Shown here: positions 1 through 11,836 of the stretch, piece by piece | How the letters are laid out: each line of letters opens with the position of its first letter | How positions within the stretch are numbered: position 1 is the first letter of the stretch | Notes under the pieces: generated by a model | What the model was told of the DNA's origin: nothing | Databases searched by the model: none | What the model saw: only the letters and a program-made list of their open reading frames with translations | Translations under genes and position numbers: made by a program | Source of the DNA: Ulota crispa | Lineage: Eukaryota > Streptophyta > Bryopsida > Orthotrichales > Orthotrichaceae | DNA: 64,000 bases | Assembly: GCA_963920765.1 (NCBI GenBank) | Contig: OY987246.1 | Span: forward strand, 9,973,665-10,037,664 | Reading direction: 5' to 3'

Positions 1-311
1 CCACATGTTGGTTGCTAAGCTGGTTTGGGAAGATTGGGATTGGAACCGTTGTAGCAACACATCCAAGCAGTTTCAGGGCTAGTCTATTATAGTGGCTTTT
101 AGGGTCCTATGAGCTGTAACTTTGCACTTTAATATAAAATATTCTACAGTACTTTTTCCCACAAAAATGATGTTCCATGATAGCTTGTTGAAAGGCTAAT
201 CCTACGGATTTTTTACCTGAATTTTCCGAGACCTAGCGGTACCCCCAAACCTTAAACGCTCGGGTATGGGTCTGTCTACCTTAGATAGTGGAAAGTGGAC
301 CATTCAAGTAC
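1..311 (-). other. Partial intron 8 of the amine oxidase gene
   Basis: Past the donor after the exon ending Trp-His-Phe-Tyr-Gln, I find no match to the expected next exon (Asp-Gly-Lys-Ile-Glu-type) in the remaining 311 bases on the minus strand. The stretch is AT-rich with stops in all frames, so it reads as intron whose acceptor lies outside the window. Confidence 0.7.
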
Positions 312-3300
312 CTGATAGAAGTGCCAGAAAAAACCGTATTCGTAATTGGCGACAGTGCAGAAGAAGGAGACCGTGAGTCTGCGTGAACGGCGCACTTCAG
401 TCATACCCGTGCGCCAGTCCTGGTGCTTCCACAGAATGCCATGATCTTCCTCATGCATGCAAACACAATTCTCTATTGTCTCCACACCTCCAAGGAAATT
501 TGTGAAGTGCGCGTCGAAGTACTTGATGTGCCCCAGACAGTCACAACCCTGGGCAGAGAGATCACCACACAAGTCAGGGAATCAATCCATGGAATGGAAC
601 TGCAATGCAAATATGGAGAGGCAAAACAGTGGTACAGTGGTGCCTGGATAAGGTCAGCACTTCGGGCTAGAAAAAAATGTTAACCGTATCCAAACATTGA
701 TCACAAACAAGCACTCCATTTGCGTTACTTCCCCTAGTTCTGGTGGTTGCAATTGTGGAGGTGCTTTCCCACCCTTCTTTTTGGTACATTAACCAAAAGC
801 TTTCTTTAAACTGATGAGTAAAAATGGGCATTGATGAAAAGTAAACATTGATCATATGCAAGCATTTGACCTTAACCAAGCTCACTATACACGCTTTTGG
901 TAAAAGGGGAGTGGGACTGTGATCTTATCCAATATTTTCTGTTACAAAGGTTGACGTTAACCAAGCACCATTGTATTACGCACCCGCTTGAGAGAGTGAG
1001 CATTCCTGCCCAGGCCGTCTTCTCCGGCGTCGAAAGCGTTCTTTCGGTAGTGAGGGTCATGCGGATCGCCATACGGAACCACCATTTCCACGAAGCTTAA
1101 GCGATGAGCCACCGAGCGCCTGCCTCGGCTGCCATCATCATAGGCGACTGTGTGAATGACTAATCCTTCACGCGGGGTAAAGCCCACACGGAAGTTCCAC
1201 TGCTCACACAAAAGCATTTTTGAACTGTAAGACACAAATCACGACTAAAAAAATTCAAATCAAAAGCTCGGTATTAATCCTGTATTCCACCACAAAATGC
1301 ATCATCTCCGTGGAACTAGAATTGTCGAAAAAGTGCAGAAAAAACAAAAATCTTCCAGTCCAACGCTAACTGCCTTGCTTTTAAGGTTTTGAAACATAAT
1401 ATAGAGTAAACGATGTAATGATTTGCTGTCACGTGCATGTGTGACTGAGTGAACCACCTTTTGCCAGTCTACTGCATGGCCATTGACTCGAAAGCTGGGT
1501 CCTTCAGGCTGCGTGATGAGCAAGGGCTTGATATCAGTCCGGTCTACTCCTCCACGTGACGCTGCTGCAGTGTAGTTCCGCAACGGATCTGGCGGAGGCA
1601 GGGGAACGAAATTACGGTCCTCAAATTCGATGACCTGAGGGAGAATTCCACACGTCCATCCCGGCAATCACAATTAGAAGAAATCACTACGTCTTCATAG
1701 AATCCACAGCTCCAAAAACAACCTCTAGTGGACAGAGATTTTCTGGTTTTGTGTATGTTTGTCAAAAACTCGATACAGTCTAACATACCAAAGTTTCCAT
1801 ATGGGTCACTCAAAAGTGCTAAAAACATTAGATGGGTGAACCCAAACTTCACAAACCGAGCTGTAGCCAAAAGCCAGACCTGCATTTGCCGCATGTCCAC
1901 AAGTACGTGGATTCCTTCCACCGGCCGTGCATAACCGTTCTCCAAAGGACAATCACTTTCAGTTCGGCAGAACACTAGTGGCCTGCCCAATCGACGGCTC
2001 GGCGAATCCTCCTCCCCGTAGTAACCTACACACCTGTACACGTCATCATCCTTCCTCGCGTTAGATCCACAAAACAAGCAGAACACAGTCCAACGTTCAA
2101 CAAAAATCCTAAATACTAAAAGCCTTCTCTCTTGTGCACTCGCATCAAAAAACTCCGTTCTATTAAGAGAAACCACTAATGAGTTCCCTACTCAAGAGGG
2201 ATCAAAAAAACAAGCAGAAGAGAACTCACCACGGGTCCACCATGACGAGATCCATATCCTCAATACCGCGCTTCTTCATGGCTTCCACAAACGGAGGGTA
2301 TTCTTTCACCACAGCCTCACATTCAGCGTACTCCATGGCGTCCTGGTCTCCACATCCAACCAATTCAGCATCAGCCAATACCTTGACAAAAAACCCCTGT
2401 CACCTTGAACCTCCCGACCTACCAAAAACCATGGCGCAAGTTCAACTTTTCCAGGATAGAAATACTACTTCACAGGCTTAAACCCCAAGCTCCCAAAACA
2501 CTAGTTTACTGATTCACTATTCAAACAACAGCTTCAGTTTCAACTCTTTCAAGATCCACCAGATTAATTCAGCATCAGGAAACACCTTAACATAAGCCCG
2601 TCACCTGAAACCTCCTAGCCCACATTCAAAATCTCCCAAGCCACACAGAAGCTATGCCACACGAGTAAGCCAGAGGTTTGTCACACTAATTCATCAGTTC
2701 AGAGCCCCAAGCTGCCTAGTGGATTGACACACTGGCTTCTCTTTTCAAGATACAACAAGCACCCAAAAATTGTGCATATTCCTTGGCACATTCTATAAGA
2801 TTATGGATGGTATTAAGAGAGAAGGAAAGGTGTGGAGTAGAGGGTGGGGTGGGGAGTTGTGATTACCATGGGTGGCTGCACATCGGGAACCACGACGGAC
2901 GAGAGCACCTTTCCACGGTGATGGCCACCGCGTGCAGTGGCGTGCACCTCGCTCAGCTCCACTAACCAGATGCTGGTCTCGTTCGCCCTCTTGTTGTACA
3001 CAACGAGTCTGGCTTGCCTCGGGGGCAACTGCAGCGGGTACACTGCACCGCCTTTGGCTTTGGGCCGGTACAGCGTCGGTTGATAAGGAGGGAAGAAGTA
3101 AGCATCCGCAAGCGCTACCACGTGCTTGTCTGGCTCGTTTAGCACCACCTCCACGAAACGCATTCCATCCCGTACCTGCATTGGCACACACACGTCCACT
3201 TGTTCCTTCAACCCCCTCGTATTCATTCACGCATGTCAATGCCAGCCCCGCCACCGCTACTCTCTGGGCCCCCATAGCATCTCACATCGCCATGGAAACG

Positions 3301-4215
3301 CAAAATTATGGGGGCCAGATTTCGAAGTAACCCGAGTTTTTTGAATTACTGAAGTGTGACCACAAGTACAGATTACTGCCAGACTGTCTGCTCAGCTATA
3401 GGGAAAAAATTGGCAGGAAAAACACACTGAGCCCTCCTGCACGAGGCATTGGCGGATTTTCCTACGCCGCATTGTGTTGGGACGGAATGGGTGGGGTGGG
3501 CGTACCTCGGGGGTCGCACCGGCAGCCCTGACAGTGGCTATGGCGACGGCAATCTCCGTCGGGCCAAGGGGATCCAGCGGGTGCGCGGACTGCGAGCGGA
3601 GAACCAAAACTCCAGGTCCTGTCAGAAACAACAAAAGACAAAACACGGTCAGGAGGGAAAATTCTTGCAGTATGTGGTCATTGAGATCTCGTCTAGAAAC
3701 AATATAAACTCCCATGATGTACGAGACGTGGGATGGACACCGTCTACGAAAATTTTCTCGGAATTGGCACGAGAAAACTCTAATTCTGATCTGGAGGTTG
3801 CGAACGAGAAAAAGAAGAGAGAAAAACAGACGGTGATGTAGGGATATTTGAATGTTTGACTGCAGGGGAAACTGGACGAGAGAGCGAGACTTGGGATTCC
3901 ACCTTTGATTGTGCCGGCGACAGCTGAAGCGGAATCCAAAGATCCGAACGGGCCGGCCTTGGTGGGCGGGCGAGAGTGCAAGGGCGAGTCCCCCGTCTCG
4001 ACATGGGCGCAATTGTTGCGATTATCCCCCAGCAAATCTACCTCTCCTGATGCTGATGCAGGTGCAGGCTCCAAGCTCCGCTCGTGGGCAGCAACAGCAG
4101 CCATGTCGGGGGGCTGCGATGCCACTGATGCTGCTGCTGTTGCTGCTGTTGTATCCAAATCAGCAGCGGCGGGCGCGTGGCAGCAAAGCGTCTGCGCGCC
4201 CGCACGTGAGGCCAT
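312..4215 (-). CDS. Copper-containing primary amine oxidase, peroxisomal zeta-type (3' end outside window)
   Basis: This enzyme oxidises primary amines to aldehyde, ammonia and peroxide using copper and topaquinone. Exons read on the minus strand are 4215-3903, 3618-3506, 3175-2867, 2342-2230, 2033-1880, 1634-1458, 1199-984 and 548-312. All have GT-AG borders and a continuous frame, giving 544 codons. The N-terminal 105 or so residues are Ala/Ser-rich. Next come the substrate-entry domains ([10 protein letters not shown]..., [21 protein letters not shown]) and then the catalytic barrel. The topaquinone site [11 protein letters not shown] places the modified Tyr near residue 534 (codon 342-344). 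The likely catalytic-base Asp is in KYFDAHF, near residue 477. The sequence closely follows Arabidopsis At2g42490 as I remember it. The His-x-His copper ligands and any peroxisomal C-terminal signal must lie left of position 1, because 1-311 is intron. The start is the first in-frame ATG at 4215; an upstream GTG is ignored. Confidence 0.93.
2365..2770. repeat. Diverged direct duplication inside amine oxidase intron 3
   Basis: The stretch near 2365-2421 (TTCAGCATCAGCCAATACC, then CCTGTCACCTTGAACCTCC) recurs in similar form at 2568-2621. A later shared segment, CCCCAAGCT, is near 2484 and 2706. The period is roughly 203 bp. It lies wholly between exons 3 and 4 and has no effect on the reading frame. 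Confidence 0.5.
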
Positions 4216-4900
4216 TGACACGGTTTCGACAGCGCACCTCCCGCGGCCTTCTTCTCCTTCCCCAGTCCTGCTCCGCTATCAGACATACAGCACACTCCGC
4301 CCGTCTCCTTGCCTCCTTCCTTGCAATCCCAACCCCTTCTCACCCCGCAAATCGTCGTCGTCGCACCTCACAAAGTCTCTCCAAGCGAGCGAGCTCTTCA
4401 CACAATTCTCACGAACACCACGCTCCGCAAAAATGCACCGGACGAGCAAAAACACCGCAATCTGTCGCAAAAAAAACACAGAAACGCACACGGAATCATC
4501 AATCAGTCGTCGCGTGGGGCTTGGTAGCTTGTGGGATGTTCGTGGAGGCGAAGCGGCATGGGCGAGGCGGATGAGAGACTGGAGCAAAGTAAATGGCTTT
4601 GGCTCTTGTGTGTCCCGTGGTGATTGATACAATCAGAGCAGACCACGAATGAAGCAGAAGAAGAAGCAGAGGCCCAAATCGCACCCGCGCCGCCAAGCCC
4701 GGGTCGGCCGGCTCCGTCCCGCGGGCCCGCGGGTCCCCCCGGGCCCGCTCCTCGGCCCACCCGCGTTTTTCACTCTCTGGCTAACTCCGGCTAACTCCCT
4801 TTGAATGATTTTTCTATACAAAATATCAACTTGGCATGCGAGAGCAAAACACTGTGAGCCCAGCTGTGTACAGGACGGCTCCTTGTACTGCAGCACATAC
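4216..4900 (-). promoter_or_regulatory. 5' leader and GC-rich promoter-proximal region of the amine oxidase gene
   Basis: Upstream of the ATG at 4215 (rightwards on the plus strand), the sequence is C/T-rich on the plus strand and then strongly GC-rich at 4680-4765, with runs such as CCCGCGGGCCCGCGGG. It then drops abruptly to AT-rich spacer after about 4800. The plus-strand ORF of 240 codons over 3905-4627 is antisense to exon 1 and its leader and shows no family resemblance. No TATA box or start site can be fixed by eye, so the role as leader and promoter is inferred from position. Confidence 0.5.
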
Positions 4901-5288
4901 GGGACCAGGGTGGAAAAGCTGTGATTTTCCTCACTAGCTAGAAAAAGTAATAGAGTTTAGAGCATCATTCTCCTCCACCACACCGGCAGGAGTTCATCCG
5001 GGGGAAACACCGCAAACTCTAGTTTCTTGCAATTTCTCTCACCTTTGGAGCTTGGCAGTTAAGAGATTAGCCGATAGTTTGAAAGAGTACATACTCAGAT
5101 TCTATATCATGGCTTATTCAATTGAAAGAAAAGTAGCATTTGCAAGAGTTGTCATGCTTGGGGAAAATGGAAACTTTGCAATTGTAATGCAAGAAGGAAT
5201 TGTTTGACGGGTTTGAGCATCAACAGCCTCCTTTCATTCAAAAGTGTTTCTCACGTGGCAAAACACCAAACAAGTGGAGATGCTCTTG

Positions 5289-5655
5289 GAGCGTCTGCAC
5301 CCTTGTACGCTAAACATGCCCTCAATAGCAATTGGCGTGCCTGCTCCGCTTGACACGCAGATGCCGTATGCTAGCCTTGGCTTGCTCAATTGTAGCTTAA
5401 TCATTAAAATGTTTAAGGTTTGATGAATTGTTAATGCACCCAAATCCAAGACTATGGAAATTTTGTTGATTTGTCAACACAAGAGGCTCATGATTGAAGC
5501 TCAACACTTATCCTTTGCAATAAACAAGTATGTTTTGTACCAGGTTGAACATAAGGGTGGGACATTAGGGATTTGAGCGAGCTCATGATCGGGAATGTGC
5601 CCTGTACACCTGCTTTCGAGAGCTCTAGGTGGCGTGCAAAAGGGTGCAGATGCTC
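5289..5655. mobile_element. Miniature inverted-repeat element, GAGCRTCTGCACCCTT termini
   Basis: The left end reads GAGCGTCTGCACCCTTGTAC. The reverse complement of the right end reads GAGCATCTGCACCCTTTTGC, so about 17 of the first 20 positions agree and the match continues to GC-rich CGC. The element is 367 bp, has no ORF and no clear target-site duplication. Termini of the type GAGCATCTNCA are common in plant non-autonomous DNA transposons. The superfamily is not determinable here. Confidence 0.6.
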
Positions 5656-6412
5656 TTAGAAACTCACCATCTGGTTGGTTTTTTTATAAATTCACTATTT
5701 ATATTTAGAGACCTCTAAAACCTGGGAAGTGGATAAAACTGATAATACTGACCAACTCCAAAATAAAGTGAGGTGGTGGATTCTTATTTTACTTTTTCTT
5801 TTAACCCTTGACCCTAGCACCCACAAACAAGCACGTATGTGCAGCAGTACATGGAGCCGTACAGGGACTAGTGCCGTGCAAGGGAAATCTGAACTTAGAT
5901 TGTGGACGAATGATGAGCCACTTGAAGTTTTGCATGATCCCAGGCTGACAAGTTAGTTGCCTGATGCCAAAGTGGCCACTGGCCAGTGCTTGGCTGCTTG
6001 CCCATTTGCGAATTGCTTTGCCTTGCTTGCATCATCAAAACTGTTGGTAAGCTTACAGGCAAGCGAAACACAGCAAAAGTGGTTGCTGCATGCTGCACTG
6101 GGATTGATGCAAGGCGGATCTCACCGGGCCTGCGCTGATTTGTGATTCCTTCTCAGATCGTTGTCTCGTCTGTGGTAGTGTGGTCCCTGCTTTCATTGGT
6201 TTTTAGTTTTTACACGACACTGAGGTGGCCTCCATGTTGATGAGTCTGGCTCTTTGCCAGTTACTGCATACTTTCCATGTGTCTAGAAAGGTAGCGGAGA
6301 ACCAACATGGACGGTTACCCAACGCTTGGTAAGCATTTCACCTGTCACTTTCTTTGTATGTATGAAAGAATACATGTGAAAGAGTAAAAGTATTGTTTAA
6401 TAGTGGTTAAAC
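5656..6412. other. Intergenic spacer with no supported gene
   Basis: The short ORFs here (for example 75 codons at 5729-5956 and 62 codons at 5957-6145) have no recognisable domain, splice context or codon bias. Base composition is closer to 45% GC around 5800-6350 than in the surroundings, so this may be an old gene or retroelement fragment, but I cannot identify it. Confidence 0.4.
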
Positions 6413-6512
6413 TAGTGAAGGAGAAGGATTGTCTGGTAGTAGCTAAATAAGTGGAGTAGGATTGTCTAGTAGTACAGTAAGTGAAGGAGTAGGATTATCT
6501 GGTAAGGTAGGA
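6413..6512. repeat. Short imperfect tandem repeat (about 2-3 copies)
   Basis: The phrase AGTGAAGGAG, then AGGATTGTCTGGTAGTA, then a TAAGT-type spacer recurs about three times over 100 bp with small indels. It lies immediately left of the 751-bp element at 6538. There is no coding potential. Confidence 0.6.
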
Positions 6513-6537
6513 GGTCCATAAACCATCCCTTTAACTC

Positions 6538-7288
6538 TTAACCCCTGAGCGCCTAGCCCATTTTCATCAAAATTGGGCTTTTTGGAGACCTACAATTTTG
6601 ATGCATCATATCTTAATCAATTGAGTCATTCACAAAAAGTGACCATTGAAAACGGTGGAACACCTACTTGGAAAATAGCTTGCAAGTTTTGGGAACAATT
6701 GACCATGGGAGATGGAAGATTGTAACATTTGATCAAGTAACACATGATGGCAAAATCTCACTTTTTGGCAGATAGTTGCTATTTATTGATTTTTACAAAA
6801 TTTTGTAAGCCCTTGATTCATCTCAAATTTTGTGGGTAGCAAGATTAGATTTGAGTGCACACATTCGCAAATTATTGAAGATTGTACTTCTTTGAATGCT
6901 AAGCTTTAGGGCTTCAAACTGCAATTGCACAAAATACAAAGACTTGCAAAATTGGTGAGGATTACCTTGAAAATGGTCTAGAACATGTTTGAACGCTTGC
7001 TAATGATTTCCTTGCTACCACAAAATACATTGCACGGAAGCTGGCAAGGGATATTGACCAATTGTGACTTCTAAGTGCTACTTGCCACCTAGCTTTGTAT
7101 TGTGTTCCATGCATTCAAGGCTCCGAAGGTAATTGTACAACACTTGACTTATCTTGTCATTACTCCACTTGCATGGACCACTTGAGTACCTAGTTTATAG
7201 CAAAGTCAAAAATTAGATCTAGTCCTTCAAATAGGCTTGTGAAATCTTGAGAGGCCACATTTGGGCCTCTAGAGTGCTCACGGGTTAA
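6538..7288. mobile_element. Non-autonomous element, family A copy 1 (TTAACCC termini)
   Basis: The left end is TTAACCCCTGAGCGCC and the right end reads inward as TTAACCCGTGAGCACT, an imperfect terminal inverted repeat of about 16 bp. A second, clearly homologous copy in the same orientation lies at about 50693-51401. Shared phrases include GCCCTTGATTCATCT, GGAACACCTACTT and CCACTTGCATGGACCACTT. There is no ORF of consequence. The class is probably a non-autonomous DNA transposon, inferred from the inverted termini and dispersed copies. Confidence 0.72.
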
Positions 7289-8383
7289 AGGACAGCTAGG
7301 TGGCTGTGGCCTACCCACACAATATTTATATTGCAGCTTCAATAGTGATTTGGTTGATGGGCACCAATAGTATTGCTTCTAAAAGTTTCAAAAGTCAATG
7401 GTGCACGCCGACCTCATGAAAATTGCAATAAGGGCAGCTTGGGACCCAACATTGTGATTTTAAATTTTCTCACAATTTGGGTTACCTAAAAATATGAGTA
7501 TATTTGATAAGATTGTTATTTGCCTTCTATGATGAATAATGTGTTTATGGTCACTTAGGAAAAAAACAAATGAAAAACGACTTTTTTAGTTGTACAGATT
7601 GTTTTTTCAAGGCTAGAAGACGAAAAATGTCCGCATGGTCGTTTAGGGCTTAACCTATCTCATCAATGGTAGTAATAGATACTCCCATGAACATGTCATT
7701 TGTTCTTAGATAGGAGTTGCATTTAGAACATGGTCAATTTATGGACCTCCCAATACCTTAGCAGTTAAACAAGTATTTGTATAAGGAGAGGTTATCCCTT
7801 TAGCAGTGGCTTGGTTTTTGAGTAAGGTACATACTCAAACTTTTGGAAGGTAGTTTTTTGTGATACAAATTTGCCTCCATAACTTGTAGTTTAGAATCAA
7901 CAATTCTTAAACATGTTGGTGTTGCTATTGATTCCTTAACTCTTAAATGACACACCCAATTTTAGGGTTTGGTGTTCACAAAATCTTTCTATGTGCAAGA
8001 GTATCCACTTAATTGTGGTAGCATAGGCAAGAATTTTTTAATTCAACTCAATGTGAGTCATTCATTGGGCTTGTTTGCAGCCTCAATTTCTTCTATGTTT
8101 ATTTGCAATACGTGTAGGATATGTTTGAAGGATCATTTGATTTTTGCCCAAATCTATGCTTGATTCGTTGTGTGATTATTATTTTTATTGTAGTTGATTG
8201 TGCATGCATGCTCAACCTCTGTAATTGCTTCTTTCTCGATGTCTGATTCTTGAGGCTGCACTACCCGGATATAAAATGGGTAAAGTGGGTTAATAAAGAC
8301 CGGTACGTGGGGCTTTTACCCAAGTTGGGTGCAGGCGTTATTGTTGGAAAGGGCTCATGGACAATACCTTTTTGATGATATAT
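7289..8383. other. AT-rich intergenic spacer, no feature recognised
   Basis: No ORF longer than about 64 codons, no inverted termini and no tandem structure was noticed. Confidence 0.5.
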
Positions 8384-8544
8384 TAGGGGGTTTCATTTAT
8401 GTCAGAAAAACAATGAACGAATTAGTTTTTGTTCATGAGTGAATACAATATGATGATTTCCATGAACAAGCATATTCACCAGTGAGCAAAAATTTGTTCA
8501 CGACCATTTGTTCATAGTTTTTTTGAGATAAATGAAACCTCCTA
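8384..8544. mobile_element. Small foldback/MITE-like element with TAGGNGGTTTCATTTAT ends
   Basis: The left arm begins TAGGGGGTTTCATTTATGTC. The reverse complement of the right arm begins TAGGAGGTTTCATTTATCTC, and similarity continues about 40 bp through an AAAAACNATGAAC segment. At 161 bp nearly the whole element can fold. A looser relative may lie near 44905-45074. Confidence 0.68.
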
Positions 8545-8958
8545 TTATGTGTATCGTGTAGAGCTACAGTGTGATTATCAGTACTAGTTGCTATAAGTTA
8601 CAAATTTTGGGTTATCTTCAATTGTAAATCATAAATTATGAACCGTATTCAAGTATAGAATTTGGCCAACTTTGTAGGCAACAAAATTCTTACTTTATAA
8701 ACATAAAAGATGCTCTTAGATCATTCCAAAAAGTTAGGCATTTCGTCTCACTAGGTGGAATAAGCATAATTGCATTATTTATCCTCTTTTATCTATTATT
8801 TGTTTAGTTGTACTTAGAAGTTTGCCCCCAATGTCATCTAACGCACATTTAACAAATAAACAAAGTTCTTGACTATTATCTTTATCCAAATAACTCCTCA
8901 TTCATTCAAAGTAATGCCGCTTGAATCTTCAAAACAAATTTTTGCTATGATGGAGTTA

Positions 8959-9070
8959 ATGAAACCAAGATAAGTTGTACATTTGTATGAAACCAAGATA
9001 AGTTGTACATTTGTATGAAACCAAGATAAGTTGTACATTTGTATGAAACTAAGATAAGTTCTATATTTGA
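8959..9070. repeat. 28-bp tandem repeat, four copies
   Basis: The unit ATGAAACCAAGATAAGTTGT plus ACATTTGT is repeated at 8959, 8987, 9015 and 9043. The first three copies are essentially identical and the fourth carries several substitutions. It lies in AT-rich spacer. The 67-codon minus-strand ORF crossing it is merely the repeat translated. Confidence 0.93.
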
Positions 9071-11836
9071 TCAAAGACACATCAAAATAAATGAACTTCA
9101 AAAAGATTTGGATGGTTTGATAATATTATTTTAAGTTTATTTTGAAAACATTAAACAAGTTTTGGAGGCTAGCATGTCATTAAATCTTATTGTTTCTTAA
9201 CCAAAATTTAGAATGACAATGGACAATCTTGTGGTGATTAAATGCTTGGCATACATGGTAAAATAGTAAAAAAACAAACAAACACTATGGATGGAATCTA
9301 AGAAAATTTGGTCAATTGGGTATTATAGGTTTAGATAGGAGAGTCCAATTTTTTTGTTGACATACTTACTACTCATGATTTGATGAAACCAAGTTTTCAT
9401 AGTAAAAATTTGAAATTTTGATAGATGTGTTGTAAATTTGGTCACCAAATTTGGATTTTTTTTATAATATAATAAATATGAGATTACAAGAGTTGTTGAT
9501 AACTTTTTAAAGCCCTTAATCTTGTTCATAATGGAAGCTCTACTAGAATGTGTTGTTCAATAGTGTCTTCAACTTCTTCTAAATCAATTTCAAATCAATC
9601 TAATATTTTCATTAATGGCATGTTTTATTATAAATTATTATCAATTTCAAGCATGATAGTCGATTAAGCAATTTTAGCATCCAAATCAAAAGTATAAAGG
9701 ATTGGTTTCTAACTCAATATTAGGCATTTTTGGTGTTTAATTTAAAGTTAAAGTCAATTCAACATTATTAGAGTCCTGAGATAATAAGTTGCAGTCCTAT
9801 CTTTATAATTTTCTCAAGCAATCAATAACTTGCCAAATCTAAAACTAATTACATATTTAAAACACCTAGAAAAAGGAGCAAATTCTGTTAAAGTTTGACT
9901 TAAATGTAGTAAAGATAAGTGTTAGAAAAAAATCATTTGAAAAAAGAACCAATTATGATTTACATGCTTTTTAAATCAATGCATGTTTGTTAACAATTTA
10001 CCACTAGTATATTCTCAATCTATTCTCAATGTATTGTACAACAGGCTTGCTTGAGTTGAGACAATTTCAAGTTCTAAATGGCAATTAAAAACCACAAAGA
10101 TGTTAATGATGTTAATAACAGCGGATAAATATGGCACTCATTTGTGCAAAATTACACTTGACATAAATGAAATTTAAAAAATCTACTTTTCAAATTCTAA
10201 TACGTTTTTTCCCCTTGAGCTGGCTTTTCAAATATGTAATCACTTTTGAATTTGATGAAGGATTGAATGCGTGGGAGGGGTTTTAAAAGGGACTACAACT
10301 TAATGTCAAGGACTCTAATAAGTCAACCTATAAACTTAAAACCAATAAACATATGTTTTTGTTTTTCATGATTTCAAAATGTTATAGTTGTTAAGGTAAA
10401 GATTCCATGGGAAATCTTCAAAATAGCAAGTGTTGCTCTTTGAGTAGCTTGTTGTTTCTTATGTTAATTTATTTATATTTATCTATATTATTAGAAATGC
10501 ATACAATGAAACCAAAAACCATGAAATTCAAAAATACTCTAGTAATGGAAAATTTAAGTTTCAAAACAACTAAAAAGTCAACCGAAGACAAAATTACATC
10601 AACTAGCAATAGAAGAAAATAATCTCCATAGGAGTTTGAGTTACAAACCTTCTATAGCCAACAACTAAATCAATTACAAACTCATGTAAATAAAATAAAA
10701 CACAAACAAATAGCTCAATTTTTCCACAATAAAATAGGGACAAACTACAAAATTAGATCTCCCATAGTTTTGAGCTTTTTTTCATAATCTCCATTTTATA
10801 CTAAAAATGCTCATTTATTTATGAAATATATTAGTATCTTTCCTATTTTGGGTACTCTACTTAGAGGTTAATTTTCAACCAACCAACTTCAATCATCTTT
10901 TGCTTGTATGCTATATAAATTCAAATGTACTTATTAAACATCAATTATTCAATTAATCAATTTATTTATAAAAACACCATTGAAAAGACATGAAAATCGC
11001 AAACAATCGGTACAAAAGATAGGTAGAATAGTATTAAAGTGCTTATTAACTATATCCATCAAAACAACAGGGTTCATTTTGTTTAAACCTTCACATCAAA
11101 AACTAAAAAATAATGACAAGCAACGAGAACTTAAATATCAGCAGACCGTGCAAAGCTTACTTGATATACTTGTCTTAAATTTTGTTGAACAAAACAATTA
11201 GATTGGTTTTAAAAAACATAGTCTTCTACAGTTGTTAAAATTCCAAATTATGGTAATCAAAATATCCATGTCAATCCTAAATGCTTACCTAAGCCTAGTA
11301 ATTATTTTCATGAAAGACAACTGGATACTCAATTTATCAACATCAATTATAAACACTGTACAAATCATACGTAAGTTGGATGTAGTGTAAAAATTATTGG
11401 CTGTTGCATGATAAATATCAATAATAGAGATTTTCAAAATCATAAACGTTTATCATCTAAGACATGCATGATGTGGCACAAATTTCATCATAATAGAATA
11501 AACTTTGTTGTAGAAGTAACATGGTACAACATTAGAATACATGCTTGCAAGTTTTGACAAGCAATTTTCCTCACGTATGGTTGTTGAGGGAAATTAGACA
11601 ATATAATCAAATCAATTTATCAAGTAATTTTATCATTTAACAAACATCATATTTTTTGTAATAAAATTTTCATAATACGTTGACTTTTATCCTAACTTTG
11701 AAATCCTCCAATACCACAAATAGAACATATGGTAACAAATTACGTGTTATTCAAGACAATAAATGTTCTTAGTGTGTTTCAATGCAAGCATGCACATGAA
11801 TGTGGATAAGGTTAGAAATTCCAAAATTCTACAATA
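9071..11836. other. AT-rich spacer with an old dispersed repeat (about 11400-11720)
   Basis: No gene is supported. The part near 11400-11720 (GATGTGGCACAAATTTCATCAT, GCTTGCAAGTTTTGACAAGC, TTTTATCCTAACTTTGAAAT) resembles 36290-36690 in the same order, which suggests two decayed copies of one repeat. Around 9985-10060 the phrase ATTCTCAATCTATT and the following text also resemble 59725-59800. Confidence 0.45.

Noticed and set aside
1544-2176. 210-codon minus-strand ORF as a separate gene
   Set aside because: Its middle is exon 5 of the amine oxidase; the ends are intron read-through.
3905-4627. Plus-strand ORF of 240 codons (and an overlapping 221-codon frame)
   Set aside because: It is antisense to exon 1 and the leader of the amine oxidase. 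The content is low-complexity Ser/Ala/Arg with no family match, and openness is explained by local GC richness.
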